Part shown: positions 46,419-55,343 of the stretch, piece after piece
Layout: every line of letters begins with the position of its first letter
Numbering within the stretch: position 1 is the stretch's first letter
DNA from: Olsenella uli
GTDB taxonomy: Bacteria > Actinomycetota > Coriobacteriia > Coriobacteriales > Atopobiaceae
Direction of reading: 5' to 3'
NCBI RefSeq assembly: GCF_016899935.1
Contig: NZ_JACJJK010000006.1
Span: forward strand, 82,155 to 146,154
Length of the DNA: 64,000 nt
The notes under the pieces: model-generated
The model's database searches: none
Told to the model about the DNA's origin: nothing
Seen by the model: the letters and a program-made list of their open reading frames with translations, nothing else
Made by a program: the position numbers and the translations under genes

Positions 46419-46931
46419 CTAGTCGGCACTCTCGACGTACGACGACGCCTTGGGCGGCGTCTTGCCCTTGAGCGTACCATGATAGTACGCGTAGGTCATG
46501 GGGGGCCTGCCGGAGAGATTCCCGGCGTCCGCGACCTCGCCGACGAAGACCACGTGCGTGCCCACGTCGAGCGTACGCACCACGCGGCAGGCCACGAAGC
46601 CGCAGACGTGCTCGAGCGGGTAGGGGTCGCCGGTCGCGGACACGGCGCTCCGAATGCCGTCGAACTTGTCGAAGTCCGTCGAGCTCCTGAAGCCGAAGCG
46701 CCCCACGAACGGCATGTCCGCCGACTCGTCCACCATCGCCAGCGTGAAGTGGCCAGCGCGCTCGATGGCGCCGCAGGTGAAGTTCTCCTTGTTGACGGTG
46801 ACGGAGACCTGGGGCGGCGTCGCGGTCACCTGCATGCCCGTGTTGACGAGGCAGGCGCCCGCGCGCTCGCCGTCGTCCGCCGAGACCACGTAGAGCCCCG
46901 ACGAGAACTTGTACAGTGCCGTTACGTCCAT
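46419..46931 (-). CDS. Flavin reductase-like FMN-binding protein
   Basis: 170 residues, the flavin_reduct fold. ALYKFSSGLYVVSADDGERAGACLVNT is the FMN-binding start, and CGAIERAGHFTLAMVDESADM and PLEHVCGFVACRVVRTLDVG follow in family order. Likely reduces FMN with NAD(P)H and passes electrons to the adjacent rubredoxin. GGGAGAG precedes ATG 46931. Confidence 0.9.
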   Translation of the reverse strand: MDVTALYKFSSGLYVVSADDGERAGACLVNTGMQVTATPPQVSVTVNKENFTCGAIERAGHFTLAMVDESADMPFVGRFGFRSSTDFDKFDGIRSAVSATGDPYPLEHVCGFVACRVVRTLDVGTHVVFVGEVADAGNLSGRPPMTYAYYHGTLKGKTPPKASSYVESAD

Positions 46932-46946
46932 ACGCTCTCCCTTCCC

Positions 46947-46975
46947 TGTGGAAAAGGGACTATCCCCTTTCCACA
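46947..46975. repeat. Class P palindrome at the smpB stop
   Basis: TGTGGAAAAGGGAC-T-ATCCCCTTTCCACA, paired except for wobble positions, 4 bases from the smpB stop codon. Confidence 0.65.
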
Positions 46976-46979
46976 TCCG

Positions 46980-47492
46980 CTAGCGGCTGCGCTCCTTGAG
47001 GGCGCGGGCGATCTCGCGGTCGGAGTCGCGCCGCGCCATGTCCGCGCGCTTGTCGTAGAGCTTCTTGCCCCGCCCGAGGCCGATCGCCAGCTTCACGCGG
47101 TTGTGCTCGTCGAAGTAGATCTCCAGCGGCACGAGGGCCAGGCCCTTCTGCCGGAGCTTGCCGTCCAGGTAGTCGATCTGGCGGCGGTGCAGCAGCAGCC
47201 GGCGCTTGCGGTCGGGGTCCACGTTCCACACGCCGCCGTTGGAGTAGGGGTGGATGTGCACGCCGTGCAGCCACGCCTCGCGCCCGCGGATGAGGCAGAA
47301 GGCGTCCGTGAGCTGGCACGCCCGCTCGCGCAGGCTCTTGACCTCGGTGCCCGTGAGCTCGATGCCCGCCTCGAAGGTCTCGTCGACGAAGTACTCGTGG
47401 TACGCCGAGCGGTTCTTGGCGATGGTCCTCTTGCCGGGCCGGGCCTGCTTGGAGGCCTTCGCCGCCTGACGCGCGACCTTACTCTTCGCCAT
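46980..47492 (-). CDS. smpB: SsrA-binding protein SmpB
   Basis: Partner of tmRNA. 170 residues. Basic N-terminal extension (1-25), then IAKNRSAYHEYFVDETFEAGIELTGTEVKSLR and GLALVPLEIYFDEHNRVKLAIGLGRGKKLYDKR, with the C-terminal tail that enters the A site. Slightly longer than the usual 150-160 due to the N-terminus. Overlaps the TPR gene by 14 bases. Confidence 0.96.
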   Translation of the reverse strand: MAKSKVARQAAKASKQARPGKRTIAKNRSAYHEYFVDETFEAGIELTGTEVKSLRERACQLTDAFCLIRGREAWLHGVHIHPYSNGGVWNVDPDRKRRLLLHRRQIDYLDGKLRQKGLALVPLEIYFDEHNRVKLAIGLGRGKKLYDKRADMARRDSDREIARALKERSR

Positions 47493-48333
47493 CGGCGCCC
47501 ACCTCCGCGTCCGTCTCGTGGATGAGCTCGAGCAGGGCCTTCGCGGCAGCCTCGCCCACGAGGCCGCGCGCCCGCAGCACGAGGTTGGCCGCGACGTCGC
47601 GCGCTCCGGCCTCGGCGGCGTCGCCCGCGCACATGAGCAGGCAGACCGCGATCTCGGCGTTGGCGCCGTCGGGCAGGCCCTCGGCGGCGAGAAGATCGGC
47701 CATCTCGGCGTCCGTCACGAGGTCGGGGTCGTGGTCGGTCCCGGTCGCCTGGTCGAGCGCGGCGGCGAGCACGCCGTCGCGCACGTCGAGGTTGCGGGCG
47801 GCGCGCAGGGCGGCCGCAGCGGCACGGGGCTTCTCGCCCGCCTGGAACCAGCCCGCGAAGTTGACGAACGCCCGCGCGAGGTGCGCGGCCTCGCTCGCGC
47901 GCTCGAAGACGCTGTAGGTGAGGGCGAGGTACTCCTGGACGTCCCCCGAGGCGCGGCAGAGGTCGGCCAGGTTGAGACGGGCGGCGCAGTCCATGGGGTT
48001 CCAGCGGATGGCGCTCCTGAGCGCCGCCGCCGCGCCGTCGTAGTCCTCCAGGTGCACGCGCGCCAGCCCAAGGTCGGCGTAGAGGCGCGAGAGCGGCTCG
48101 CCCACGTCGCGCAGCTCGCGGGGGTCGCCCTCCACGCGGCGATACGCCAGCCGGTCGAAGAGCGTGGGGAAGGCGAACCACTGGAGCTCGTCGGTCGTCG
48201 GGCAGTTGGCGTCGACGTAGGCCTCCGCGTCGTCGGCCAGGTGCGCGAGCAGCCGCTCGGCCAGCTCGCCCTCGCCCTGCAGCAGCAGCCCCTCGGCGCG
48301 CTCGAGCTCCTCGGTCAGTTCGGTTCTCTCCAT
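47479..48333 (-). CDS. TPR-like repeat protein
   Basis: 284 residues, rich in Ala/Leu helices. A TPR-type stretch lies at about 90-160 (LSRLYADLGLARVHLEDYDGAAAALRSAIRWNPMDCAARLNLADL), with more helical pairs later. Role unknown; probably a soluble scaffold. ATG 48333 has GGGGGAG upstream; ATG 48381 is possible and would add 16 residues. Between RNase R and smpB, overlapping the latter. Confidence 0.65.
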   Translation of the reverse strand: MERTELTEELERAEGLLLQGEGELAERLLAHLADDAEAYVDANCPTTDELQWFAFPTLFDRLAYRRVEGDPRELRDVGEPLSRLYADLGLARVHLEDYDGAAAALRSAIRWNPMDCAARLNLADLCRASGDVQEYLALTYSVFERASEAAHLARAFVNFAGWFQAGEKPRAAAAALRAARNLDVRDGVLAAALDQATGTDHDPDLVTDAEMADLLAAEGLPDGANAEIAVCLLMCAGDAAEAGARDVAANLVLRARGLVGEAAAKALLELIHETDAEVGADGEE

Positions 48334-48420
48334 CGCTCCCCCAGCCGGCGCCGCACGCCGCACGTTCTTCTCGTAGTTCATAGTCTTCCCATTATCGCCC
48401 CGGTTCAGCGTGGCGCCGGG

Positions 48421-50427
48421 TCAAATTGGGTCGGCGAGCGCGAGGTCGATCTGGCCGCGCGCCACGTTGACGCCCGTCACCTCCACGACCACGCGCCGGC
48501 CGAGCCGCCACGTCTCGCCGGACTCCTCCCCCGTGAGCGTCATGCGCGCCTCGTCGTAGGAAAACCACTCGCTCCCCAGCGCCCGCACCGGTACGAGCCC
48601 CTCCGCGTAGGTCTCGTCCAGCGTGACGAAGAGGCCGAAGCGCTCACAGCCCGTGACCACGCCGCCGAAGCGCTCGCCGACGCGCGTCGAGAAGAGCTCC
48701 GCCATCTTGATCCTCTGCGAGGCGCGGGCCGCCGCGTCCGCCGCGCGCTCGCGCTCCGAGCACGTCCGGCAGAGCTGCGGCAGCGCCGTGGCCTGGGCGC
48801 GCATCTCCCGGCCGTCGACGCGTCCGTCCATGAGCGCCCCGAGCGCGCGGTGGACCAGCACGTCCGGGTAGCGGCGAATCGGCGAGGTGAAGTGGCAGTA
48901 GGCGGGCGCGCCGAGCGCGTAGTGCCCCTCGTTGACCGGCAGGTAGACGGCACGGCGCTGGGCGCGGAGCAGAAGCGCGCTCGCGAGCGCCTCGCCGTCG
49001 GTCCCGCGGGCGCGCCCCAGGACGCGCTGGAGCGCGAACGGGTCCCCCGCGAGCAGCCCGGAGGCCGTCTCCGCGTCGTCGACCAGGCCGAGCTCGCGCA
49101 GGGGAGGCAGCGTGGCGCGCAGGTCCTCGGGCGCGGGCCGCTCGTGGACGCGGTAGGCGGCGGGCACCTCGCGCTCGGCGAGGCGCCGCGCCACGCACTC
49201 GTTGGCGAGGAGCATGGCCTCCTCGATGAGCCCGGTCGCCCGCGTGCGCCGCCGGACCGAGACCCCCGTGGGCACGCCGCCCTCGTCCAGGGTCACGCGC
49301 GCCTCCACGGTCTCGAAGTCGACGGCGCCCCGCTCGCGGCGCACGCGCTCGCGCAGGGCGCGAATCTCGTCGAGCGTGCGCAGGAGCTCGTCAATCTCCG
49401 CACTCGGGGCGTCCGCCCGGCCGAGAAGAACCTCGTCGACCGTGTCGTAGTCCAGGCGCGCGGACGAGTGGATCGCGCTTCTCGCCATGCGGGCGCCCGT
49501 CACTTCGCCGCGCGCGTCCAGCCGCATGGTCACGCTCATGGCCAGGCGGTCCTCGCCGGGCCGCAGCGAGCAGACGTCGTTGGAGAGGCGCTCGGGGAGC
49601 ATGGGGATCACGCGGTCCACGAGGTAGGCGGAGCAGGTCCGGCGCTTGGCCTCGTTGTCGATCGGGGTGTCCGGCGCAACGTAGCGGGAGACGTCGGCGA
49701 TGTGCACGCCCAGCTCGTAGCCGCCGTCCGGCAGCCGGCGGGCGCTCACGGCATCGTCGAAGTCGCGCGCGTCGGCGGGGTCCACGGTCACGCAGAGCGT
49801 ATCGCGCAGGTCGCGGCGGGACGGGTCGCGCGCAAGCTCCTCCTCCACGCGGGCCTCGATGTCCCGCGCCTGTTCCAGGACGGACGCCGGGAAGTCCCCG
49901 GGCAGCCCGTAGGACGCGACGACGGCCTCCACGTTGAGGTCGAGCTCGTCGGCCGCGCCCACGCGGCGCTCCAGCGTCACGACCGGCGCGCTCCGACGCG
50001 TGGGGTACTCGGTGATGCGCGCGACCACGACGTCGCCCTCGGAGACGCCCAGCCGCGCCGGGGTTGGGTCCTCGGGCACCACGAAGAAGTCGTGGCCGAT
50101 GCGCGCGTCGAGCGGCACCACCGCGCCGAGCGGGCCGGCCGGGGCGTAGCGGCCGAGGAAGGTCTCGACGGCACGGGAGAGGACGGAGCGGACCACCGCG
50201 CGCGGGCGGCGGCCGCGCTGCTCCACGAGCGCGACCTCGACCTCGTCCCCGTTCATGGCCTCGCGCTGGCCGTGGCGGGCGAGGTCGAACGTCCCCTCGG
50301 GCGTCTCCACGAAGGCGGCGCCGGGGCGCGAGACCACGAGCGTGCCCGTGAGGGTGCGCGCGTTCCTGCGCGGCCCGCCGCCGCGCCCCCGCCGGGTGTT
50401 GCCGCGATGCGGCCTGCTGCGACCCAT
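48421..50427 (-). CDS. rnr: Ribonuclease R family exoribonuclease
   Basis: 668 residues. Degrades structured RNA 3' to 5'. Basic N-terminus (RSRPHRGNTRRGRGGGPRRN), cold-shock-type domain (LTGTLVVSRPGAAFVETPEGTFDL), RNB catalytic domain (TVDPADARDFDDAVSARRL with the metal Asp cluster, and YCHFTSPIRRYPDVLVHRAL), and a C-terminal S1-like part. Shorter than E. coli RNase R (813). Associated with tmRNA-SmpB decay of faulty messages; smpB is two genes downstream. GGAGGGG precedes ATG 50427. Confidence 0.93.
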   Translation of the reverse strand: MGRSRPHRGNTRRGRGGGPRRNARTLTGTLVVSRPGAAFVETPEGTFDLARHGQREAMNGDEVEVALVEQRGRRPRAVVRSVLSRAVETFLGRYAPAGPLGAVVPLDARIGHDFFVVPEDPTPARLGVSEGDVVVARITEYPTRRSAPVVTLERRVGAADELDLNVEAVVASYGLPGDFPASVLEQARDIEARVEEELARDPSRRDLRDTLCVTVDPADARDFDDAVSARRLPDGGYELGVHIADVSRYVAPDTPIDNEAKRRTCSAYLVDRVIPMLPERLSNDVCSLRPGEDRLAMSVTMRLDARGEVTGARMARSAIHSSARLDYDTVDEVLLGRADAPSAEIDELLRTLDEIRALRERVRRERGAVDFETVEARVTLDEGGVPTGVSVRRRTRATGLIEEAMLLANECVARRLAEREVPAAYRVHERPAPEDLRATLPPLRELGLVDDAETASGLLAGDPFALQRVLGRARGTDGEALASALLLRAQRRAVYLPVNEGHYALGAPAYCHFTSPIRRYPDVLVHRALGALMDGRVDGREMRAQATALPQLCRTCSERERAADAAARASQRIKMAELFSTRVGERFGGVVTGCERFGLFVTLDETYAEGLVPVRALGSEWFSYDEARMTLTGEESGETWRLGRRVVVEVTGVNVARGQIDLALADPI

Positions 50428-50505
50428 GGCCCCTCCGTCCTTCTCGCCCTGGACCCAGCTTACCGCATGCCCCAATTTGTCGGGGGCCGGGCGATCACAC
50501 GCGGA

Positions 50506-50567
50506 GGGCCCCGGCATTCCGGAGAGAAGTTCCACGCAGTGCACTTCTCGGAGGAATGCCGGGGCCC
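50506..50567 (-). terminator. Hairpin after ftsX, conserved apex class T
   Basis: A 15-bp stem GGGCCCCGGCATTCC around GGAGAGAAGTTCCACGCAG and TGCACTTCTCGGA. The apex matches that at 18850-18882 with few changes, while the stems differ. It lies between ftsX and rnr, both leftward, so it would terminate ftsEX. Confidence 0.7.
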
Positions 50568-50594
50568 CAGGGACCGCTCGTGTAATCAGTCTGC

Positions 50595-51533
50595 CTAGAC
50601 CTTCAGGTAGCGCCTCATGGCGATGGCCGAGCCGAAGAGGCCGATCAGGATGCCGACCAGCAGCAGCGCCCCGAAGGTGGCGTAGAGCACCTCGGACGGG
50701 ACGTTGAACGCCAGGAAGGACAGGTTCTCCTGCAGCATGGGCATGAGCACGTTCATGCCGGCGGCGAGCGCCGCGATGGCGAGAAGGGCCGCGATCAGCG
50801 ACTCAAGCACGCCCTCCATGACGAACGGCCCGCGGATGAAGCTGTTGGACGCGCCGACCAGGCGCATGATGGCGATCTCGCGGCGACGGGCGGTGATGGC
50901 GAGGCGGATCGTGTTGTTGATGAACACGAAGGCCACGAACGTCAGCATCGCGACGAGGGCGATCGCGGCGATGCGGATGTAGTTGGTCACCTCGAAGAGG
51001 CGGTCGACCGTGCCCTGGCCGTAGACGACGTCGTCGGCCGGCGAGGACGCCGGGTCGTCGGCGGTGTCGCGGATCTGGAGGAACGAGGAGTCATCCATGA
51101 TCCGCTCGGCCGTGGCGGCGACCTCCTGCGGGTCCGTGAGGGTGATCACGAGCGAGGCAGGCAGCGGGTTCTCCCCATCAAGGGCGGCCACCGCGTCGCT
51201 CGCGTTGCGGTTGGACATCGAGGTGCGGTACTCCTCGAGTGCCTGGTCCTTGGACTTGTAGGTCACGGACTCGACGTTGTCCCAGCCCTCAATCTCGGAC
51301 TGGAGGGCCTGAACGGCACTGTCGCTGGCGTCATCGGAGAGGTAGGCCTGGATCGTGACGCTGTCCTCGACGCCGCCGACCACGCTCGAGATCATGACGG
51401 ACCCGAGCACGAAGAGGCCGATGATGAACAGCGAGAGGAAAATCGTGACGACGGCGCCGAGCACCGTGGTCCAGTTGCGGCGGAAGTGATGGCCTGCCTC
51501 CCGGAGGGAGTAGCCGAGGTTAGAGGGCACCAT
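50595..51533 (-). CDS. ftsX: Cell-division ABC transporter membrane protein FtsX
   Basis: 312 residues. One N-terminal membrane helix (TVLGAVVTIFLSLFIIGLFVLGSVM), an extracellular domain (about 60-190), and three C-terminal helices with IAIMRLVGASNSFIRGPFVMEG, the coupling-helix region. With FtsE it controls peptidoglycan hydrolases at the division site. ATG 51533 overlaps the ftsE end by 14 bases; the open frame upstream lies within ftsE. Confidence 0.94.
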   Translation of the reverse strand: MVPSNLGYSLREAGHHFRRNWTTVLGAVVTIFLSLFIIGLFVLGSVMISSVVGGVEDSVTIQAYLSDDASDSAVQALQSEIEGWDNVESVTYKSKDQALEEYRTSMSNRNASDAVAALDGENPLPASLVITLTDPQEVAATAERIMDDSSFLQIRDTADDPASSPADDVVYGQGTVDRLFEVTNYIRIAAIALVAMLTFVAFVFINNTIRLAITARRREIAIMRLVGASNSFIRGPFVMEGVLESLIAALLAIAALAAGMNVLMPMLQENLSFLAFNVPSEVLYATFGALLLVGILIGLFGSAIAMRRYLKV

Positions 51534-52533
51534 AGTATCCGTAGCCTCCCCTCTCCTGGTCGCGGACCACATGGCCAGCCTCGAGCGCGATGACGCGCTT
51601 GCGCATCGAGTCGACCATCTCGCGGTCGTGGGTCGCCATGACGACGGTCGTGCCGGCACGGTTGATGAGGTCGAGCAGCTTCATGATGCCGAGCGAGATG
51701 GCCGGGTCGAGGTTGCCCGTGGGCTCGTCGCAGACGAGCAGCGGCGGGCGGTTGACCATCGCGCGCGCCACGGAGACGCGCTGCTGCTCGCCGCCGGAGA
51801 GCTGGTCGGGGAAGTGGTGCATCCGCTCGGCGAGGCCGACGAGGCGAAGCACCTCGGGGACCTGCGCCTTGATGACCGACTTGGGCTTGCCGATGCACTC
51901 CAGCGCGAAGGCGACGTTCTCGTAGACCGTCTTGTCCGGCAGGAGCTTGAAGTCCTGGTAGACGGTGCCGATCTGGCGGCGGAGGTACGGGACCTTCTTG
52001 TTGCGCATCTTGGTGAGGTCCTGGCCGGCGACGATGACCTGGCCGGACGTGGCGCGCAGCTCGCGCGTGATGAGGCGCAGAAGCGACGACTTGCCCGATC
52101 CCGAGTGACCGACGACGAACACGAACTCGCCGGGGTAGATGTCGAGGCTAACGTCGTCGAGGGCGGGCTTGTTGGGCTGGGCCGGGTAGATGAGTGTGAC
52201 GTTTTTGAACGACACGGTCGGGGTGCCGGTCCGCGGGACCGCAGGGGCGTCGTCGCTCGCGAGCGACGAGTACACGCTCTCGGAGACCTGCTGCTGGGCC
52301 GAGGAGGCGTCCTCGGGCTCGGCGGCGGTGACGACGTGGACCTCCTCGGGGACCTCCGCCACGGGGGCGGGGTCGACCACGGGGGCGGCCGCAGGGTCGA
52401 TGGCGCTCAGGAAGGCGCCGGTGTCCTCTGCCGTCGGGGTCTCTGCCTGCGGAGCCGTCACGGGCGCGACGGGCTGGAGCTGATCCTCGCCCTCCGACCC
52501 CTGTCGTCCAGCGCTGCGAAAGTGACTGGCCAC
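51520..52533 (-). CDS. ftsE: Cell-division ATP-binding protein FtsE with N-terminal extension
   Basis: 337 residues; usual FtsE is about 220-230. Core from about 105: VSFKNVTLIYPAQPNKPALDDVSLDIYPGEF, Walker A GHSGSGKSSLL, signature LSGGEQQRVSVARAM, Walker B LLVCDEPTGNLDP, His in ATHDREMVDSMRKR. The first 100 residues are Pro/Ala/Val/Glu-rich and predicted disordered. Start is GTG 52533 with AAGGAG nearby. The extension may bind other division proteins (inference). Confidence 0.93.
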   Translation of the reverse strand: MASHFRSAGRQGSEGEDQLQPVAPVTAPQAETPTAEDTGAFLSAIDPAAAPVVDPAPVAEVPEEVHVVTAAEPEDASSAQQQVSESVYSSLASDDAPAVPRTGTPTVSFKNVTLIYPAQPNKPALDDVSLDIYPGEFVFVVGHSGSGKSSLLRLITRELRATSGQVIVAGQDLTKMRNKKVPYLRRQIGTVYQDFKLLPDKTVYENVAFALECIGKPKSVIKAQVPEVLRLVGLAERMHHFPDQLSGGEQQRVSVARAMVNRPPLLVCDEPTGNLDPAISLGIMKLLDLINRAGTTVVMATHDREMVDSMRKRVIALEAGHVVRDQERGGYGYYGAL

Positions 52534-52631
52534 AGAAGCTCCTTCTCATGTGCTAACGGACGGACAAATACGCAAGTAGTCTAGCAAACTGACCAGCCCT
52601 CAACCTAGTTTGCCGCACAATGCACACGAGA

Positions 52632-52659
52632 GGGGCGCCGACCCTGCGGCCGACGCCCC
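52632..52659 (-). terminator. Hairpin beyond the transketolase genes
   Basis: GGGGCG/CGCCCC with an imperfect inner CCGACC/GGCCG part; lies 32 bases after the transketolase stop on the minus strand. Confidence 0.5.
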
Positions 52660-52672
52660 CCAGACTTGCCAG

Positions 52673-52691
52673 AAAGGGGTCAGACCCCTTT
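52673..52691. repeat. Class P palindrome at the transketolase stop
   Basis: AAAGGGGTC-A-GACCCCTTT, perfect; its last base is the first base of the stop codon at 52691-52693. Flank ACTTGCC as at 46218. Confidence 0.7.
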
Positions 52692-53629
52692 TAGGCGAGA
52701 AACGCCTCGACGGCGGCGATGACGCCCTCGGCGTCGAGACCGTACTTGTGGAGCAGGTCCACGGCGGGGCCGGACTCGCCGAAGACGTCGTTGACGCCGA
52801 CCTTACGGACGGGCACGGGGCTCTCGGCGAGCGCGGCGAGCACCGCGTCGCCCAGGCCGCCGATCACGGAGTGCTCCTCGCAGGTGACCACGCGGCCGGT
52901 CTTGGCGGCGCTCGCGCGGACGAGCTCCTCGTCGAGCGGCTTGATCGTGTGGATGTTAATCACCTCGGCGGAGACGCCCTTCTCGGCGAGGGCGTCGGCG
53001 GCCTCGAGGGCGGCCTGGACCATGAGGCCGCAGGCCACGATCGTGACGTCGGTGCCCTCGCGCAGCAGGATGCCCTTGCCGAGCTCGAACTCGTAGGTCT
53101 CCGGGTCGTTGAACACCGGCACGGCGAGGCGCCCGAAGCGCATGTAGACGGGCCCGTCGTAGGCGTAGGCGGCGCGCACGGCGGCCTTGGCCTCGACGTC
53201 GTCGGCCGGGACGACCACGGTCATGCCCGGGATGGCGCGCATGAGGGCGAGGTCCTCGTTGCACTGGTGGGTGGCGCCGTCCTCGCCGACCGAGATGCCG
53301 GCGTGCGTGGCGCCGATCTTGACGTTGAGGTGCGGGTAGCCGATGGAGTTGCGGATCTGCTCGAACGCGCGGCCCGCCGCGAACATCGCGAAGGTGCTCG
53401 CAAAGGCCACGCGCCCGGTCGAGGCGATGCCCGCCGCGATGCCCATGAGGTCGCACTCGGCGATGCCGGCGTCGAAGAAGCGCTCGGGGTAGGCGGCCTT
53501 GAACTTGCCGGTCTGGGTCGCGGCGGCGAGGTCGGCGTCCAGGACGACGAAGTCGTCGTGCTCGGCGCCCAGCTCGACGAGCGCCTCGCCGTAGCTCTGG
53601 CGGGTCGCGACCTTCTTCACGTCAGCCAT
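52691..53629 (-). CDS. Transketolase, C-terminal subunit
   Basis: 312 residues. Pyrimidine-binding and C-terminal domains of transketolase as a separate chain: DFVVLDADLAAATQTGKF, DAGIAECDLMGIAAGIAST (Glu for TPP), GISVGEDGATHQCNEDLALMRAIPGM. The N-terminal subunit gene ends one base upstream. Split transketolases are usual in archaea and several anaerobic bacteria. Confidence 0.93.
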   Translation of the reverse strand: MADVKKVATRQSYGEALVELGAEHDDFVVLDADLAAATQTGKFKAAYPERFFDAGIAECDLMGIAAGIASTGRVAFASTFAMFAAGRAFEQIRNSIGYPHLNVKIGATHAGISVGEDGATHQCNEDLALMRAIPGMTVVVPADDVEAKAAVRAAYAYDGPVYMRFGRLAVPVFNDPETYEFELGKGILLREGTDVTIVACGLMVQAALEAADALAEKGVSAEVINIHTIKPLDEELVRASAAKTGRVVTCEEHSVIGGLGDAVLAALAESPVPVRKVGVNDVFGESGPAVDLLHKYGLDAEGVIAAVEAFLA

Positions 53630-53630
53630 C

Positions 53631-54461
53631 CTAGAGCTCCTTTCCCGCAGCCTCGAGCTCGGCCATCGCCTGCTCGAACTGCTCGTCGTTCGGGGCCTTG
53701 CCGTGCCAGCCGACCTGGTTCTCCATGAACGAGACGCCCTTGCCCTTGACGGTCTCGCACACGAGGCAGGTCGGGGCGCCCTTGGTGGCGCGGGCCTCGG
53801 CGAAGGCGGCCCCCAGCTGCGCCATGTCGTTGCCGTCCGCGACCTCGACCACGTGGAACTTGAAGGCGCGGAACTTGTCGGCGATGGGCATCGCGGAGTT
53901 GACCTCCTCGATGGTGCCGTCGATCTGCAGGCCGTTGTGGTCCACGATCAGGCAGAGGTTGTCCAGCTGGTGGTTTCCGGCGAACATCGCCGCCTCCCAG
54001 ACCTGGCCCTCCTCGATCTCGCCGTCGCCGAGCAGGCAGTAGGTGCGGTAGGTGTCGCCCCAGTGCTTGGCCGCGAGCGCCATGCCCACGGCAGTGGAGA
54101 CGCCCTGGCCGAGCGAGCCGGTGGACATGTCCACGCCGGGCGTGTCGTTCATGTTGGGGTGGCCCTGGAGGTGGCTGCCGATGTGGCGCAGCGTCTCGAG
54201 GTCCTCCTTGGGGAAGTAGCCGCGCTCCGCGAGCGCCGCGTAGAGGCCGGGCGCGCAGTGGCCCTTGGAGAGGACGAAGCGGTCGCGGTCGGGCTTGCGC
54301 GGGTCGGCCGGGTCGACGTTCATCTCCTCGAAGTACAGGTACGCAAAGATATCGGCCGCGGAGAGCGAGCCGCCGGGGTGACCGGACTTGGCGGCGTGGG
54401 TGCCCACGACGACGCCCTTGCGAATCTCGTTGGCGACGCGCGCCAGCTCGATGTCTGTCAT
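53631..54461 (-). CDS. Transketolase, N-terminal subunit
   Basis: 276 residues. TPP diphosphate-binding domain: KSGHPGGSLSAADIFAYL, LGQGVSTAVGMALAAKHW, LGDGEIEEGQVWEAAMFA, and DHNGLQIDGTIEEV, the metal-binding loop. Works with the C-terminal subunit in the pentose phosphate pathway. The upstream gene encodes a transaldolase-like aldolase, giving a compact non-oxidative pentose set. Confidence 0.93.
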   Translation of the reverse strand: MTDIELARVANEIRKGVVVGTHAAKSGHPGGSLSAADIFAYLYFEEMNVDPADPRKPDRDRFVLSKGHCAPGLYAALAERGYFPKEDLETLRHIGSHLQGHPNMNDTPGVDMSTGSLGQGVSTAVGMALAAKHWGDTYRTYCLLGDGEIEEGQVWEAAMFAGNHQLDNLCLIVDHNGLQIDGTIEEVNSAMPIADKFRAFKFHVVEVADGNDMAQLGAAFAEARATKGAPTCLVCETVKGKGVSFMENQVGWHGKAPNDEQFEQAMAELEAAGKEL

Positions 54462-54519
54462 GGAAGTCTCCTTCGTTCTTCTCGCCGGCCCCGCGCTGAC
54501 GGGCCCGGCGCGCGGACGT

Positions 54520-55203
54520 CTACTGGGCGGCGACGACCTTGGCCCAGTCGGCGTCGAAGGCCGCCATGCCCTGGTCGGTCAGCGGGTGCTTGAGGCACTT
54601 CTTGAGCGCGGCGAACGGCACGGTGGCGATGTCGGCGCCAAGGAGGGCCGCCTGCGTCACGTGGTTGGGCGTGCGCACGGAGGCGGTGATGATCTCCACC
54701 TGGTCGTCGACGTTCTTGCCCGACCAGTCGTAGTTGCCGATGCAGGCCACGACGTCAGCGAGCTGCGAGATGCCGTCCTCGGCGATGTCGTCGAAGCGGC
54801 CCACGAACGGGGAGATGTAGCGGGCGCCGGCGTTGGCGGCGAGAAGGGCCTGGGTGGCCGAGAAGACCAGCGTCATGTTGACGCGGACACCCTCGGAGGC
54901 GAGCTGGTGCGTCGCCGCGAGCGCCTCGGCGCAGATCGGGAGCTTGACCACGATGTTGGGGGCCAGGGCCGAGAGACGGCGGCCGTCCGCGATCATGTCC
55001 TCGGTCGTCTTGGCCTGGGACTCGGCGGAGACGGGAAGCCCCTCGCAGAGCTCGGCGATCTTGACCATGTGGCCCTCGAAGTCGGCGAGCTTGCCGCCGG
55101 TGCGCGCGTAGAGCGACGGGTTGGTGGTGACGCCGGCGAGGCAGCCCCAGGACAGGGCCTCGCGAATCTCGTCGAGGTCGGCGGTGTCGATGAAGAACTT
55201 CAT
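54520..55203 (-). CDS. Transaldolase / fructose-6-phosphate aldolase-like protein
   Basis: 227 residues, the short TAL/FSA form. MKFFIDTADLDEIREALSWG, GVTTNPSL, Schiff-base Lys in NIVVKLPICAEAL, and GARYISPFVGRFDDI. Whether it is a true transaldolase or a fructose-6-phosphate aldolase depends on single residues that I cannot judge safely; next to transketolase, transaldolase is the better guess. Confidence 0.9.
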   Translation of the reverse strand: MKFFIDTADLDEIREALSWGCLAGVTTNPSLYARTGGKLADFEGHMVKIAELCEGLPVSAESQAKTTEDMIADGRRLSALAPNIVVKLPICAEALAATHQLASEGVRVNMTLVFSATQALLAANAGARYISPFVGRFDDIAEDGISQLADVVACIGNYDWSGKNVDDQVEIITASVRTPNHVTQAALLGADIATVPFAALKKCLKHPLTDQGMAAFDADWAKVVAAQ

Positions 55204-55343
55204 GTTTCCCCCTTTAGCTCGCGTTTCTGACCCGGGTCGCACGTGCGCCCCATTCCTAGAGAAGATACCATCTGCGCGCCTCCTTCCCGCGGAGAAGCGC
55301 CGGCCCGCGCGGATTTGTCCGCCACCGGTCGCGGGGAGCGGGC

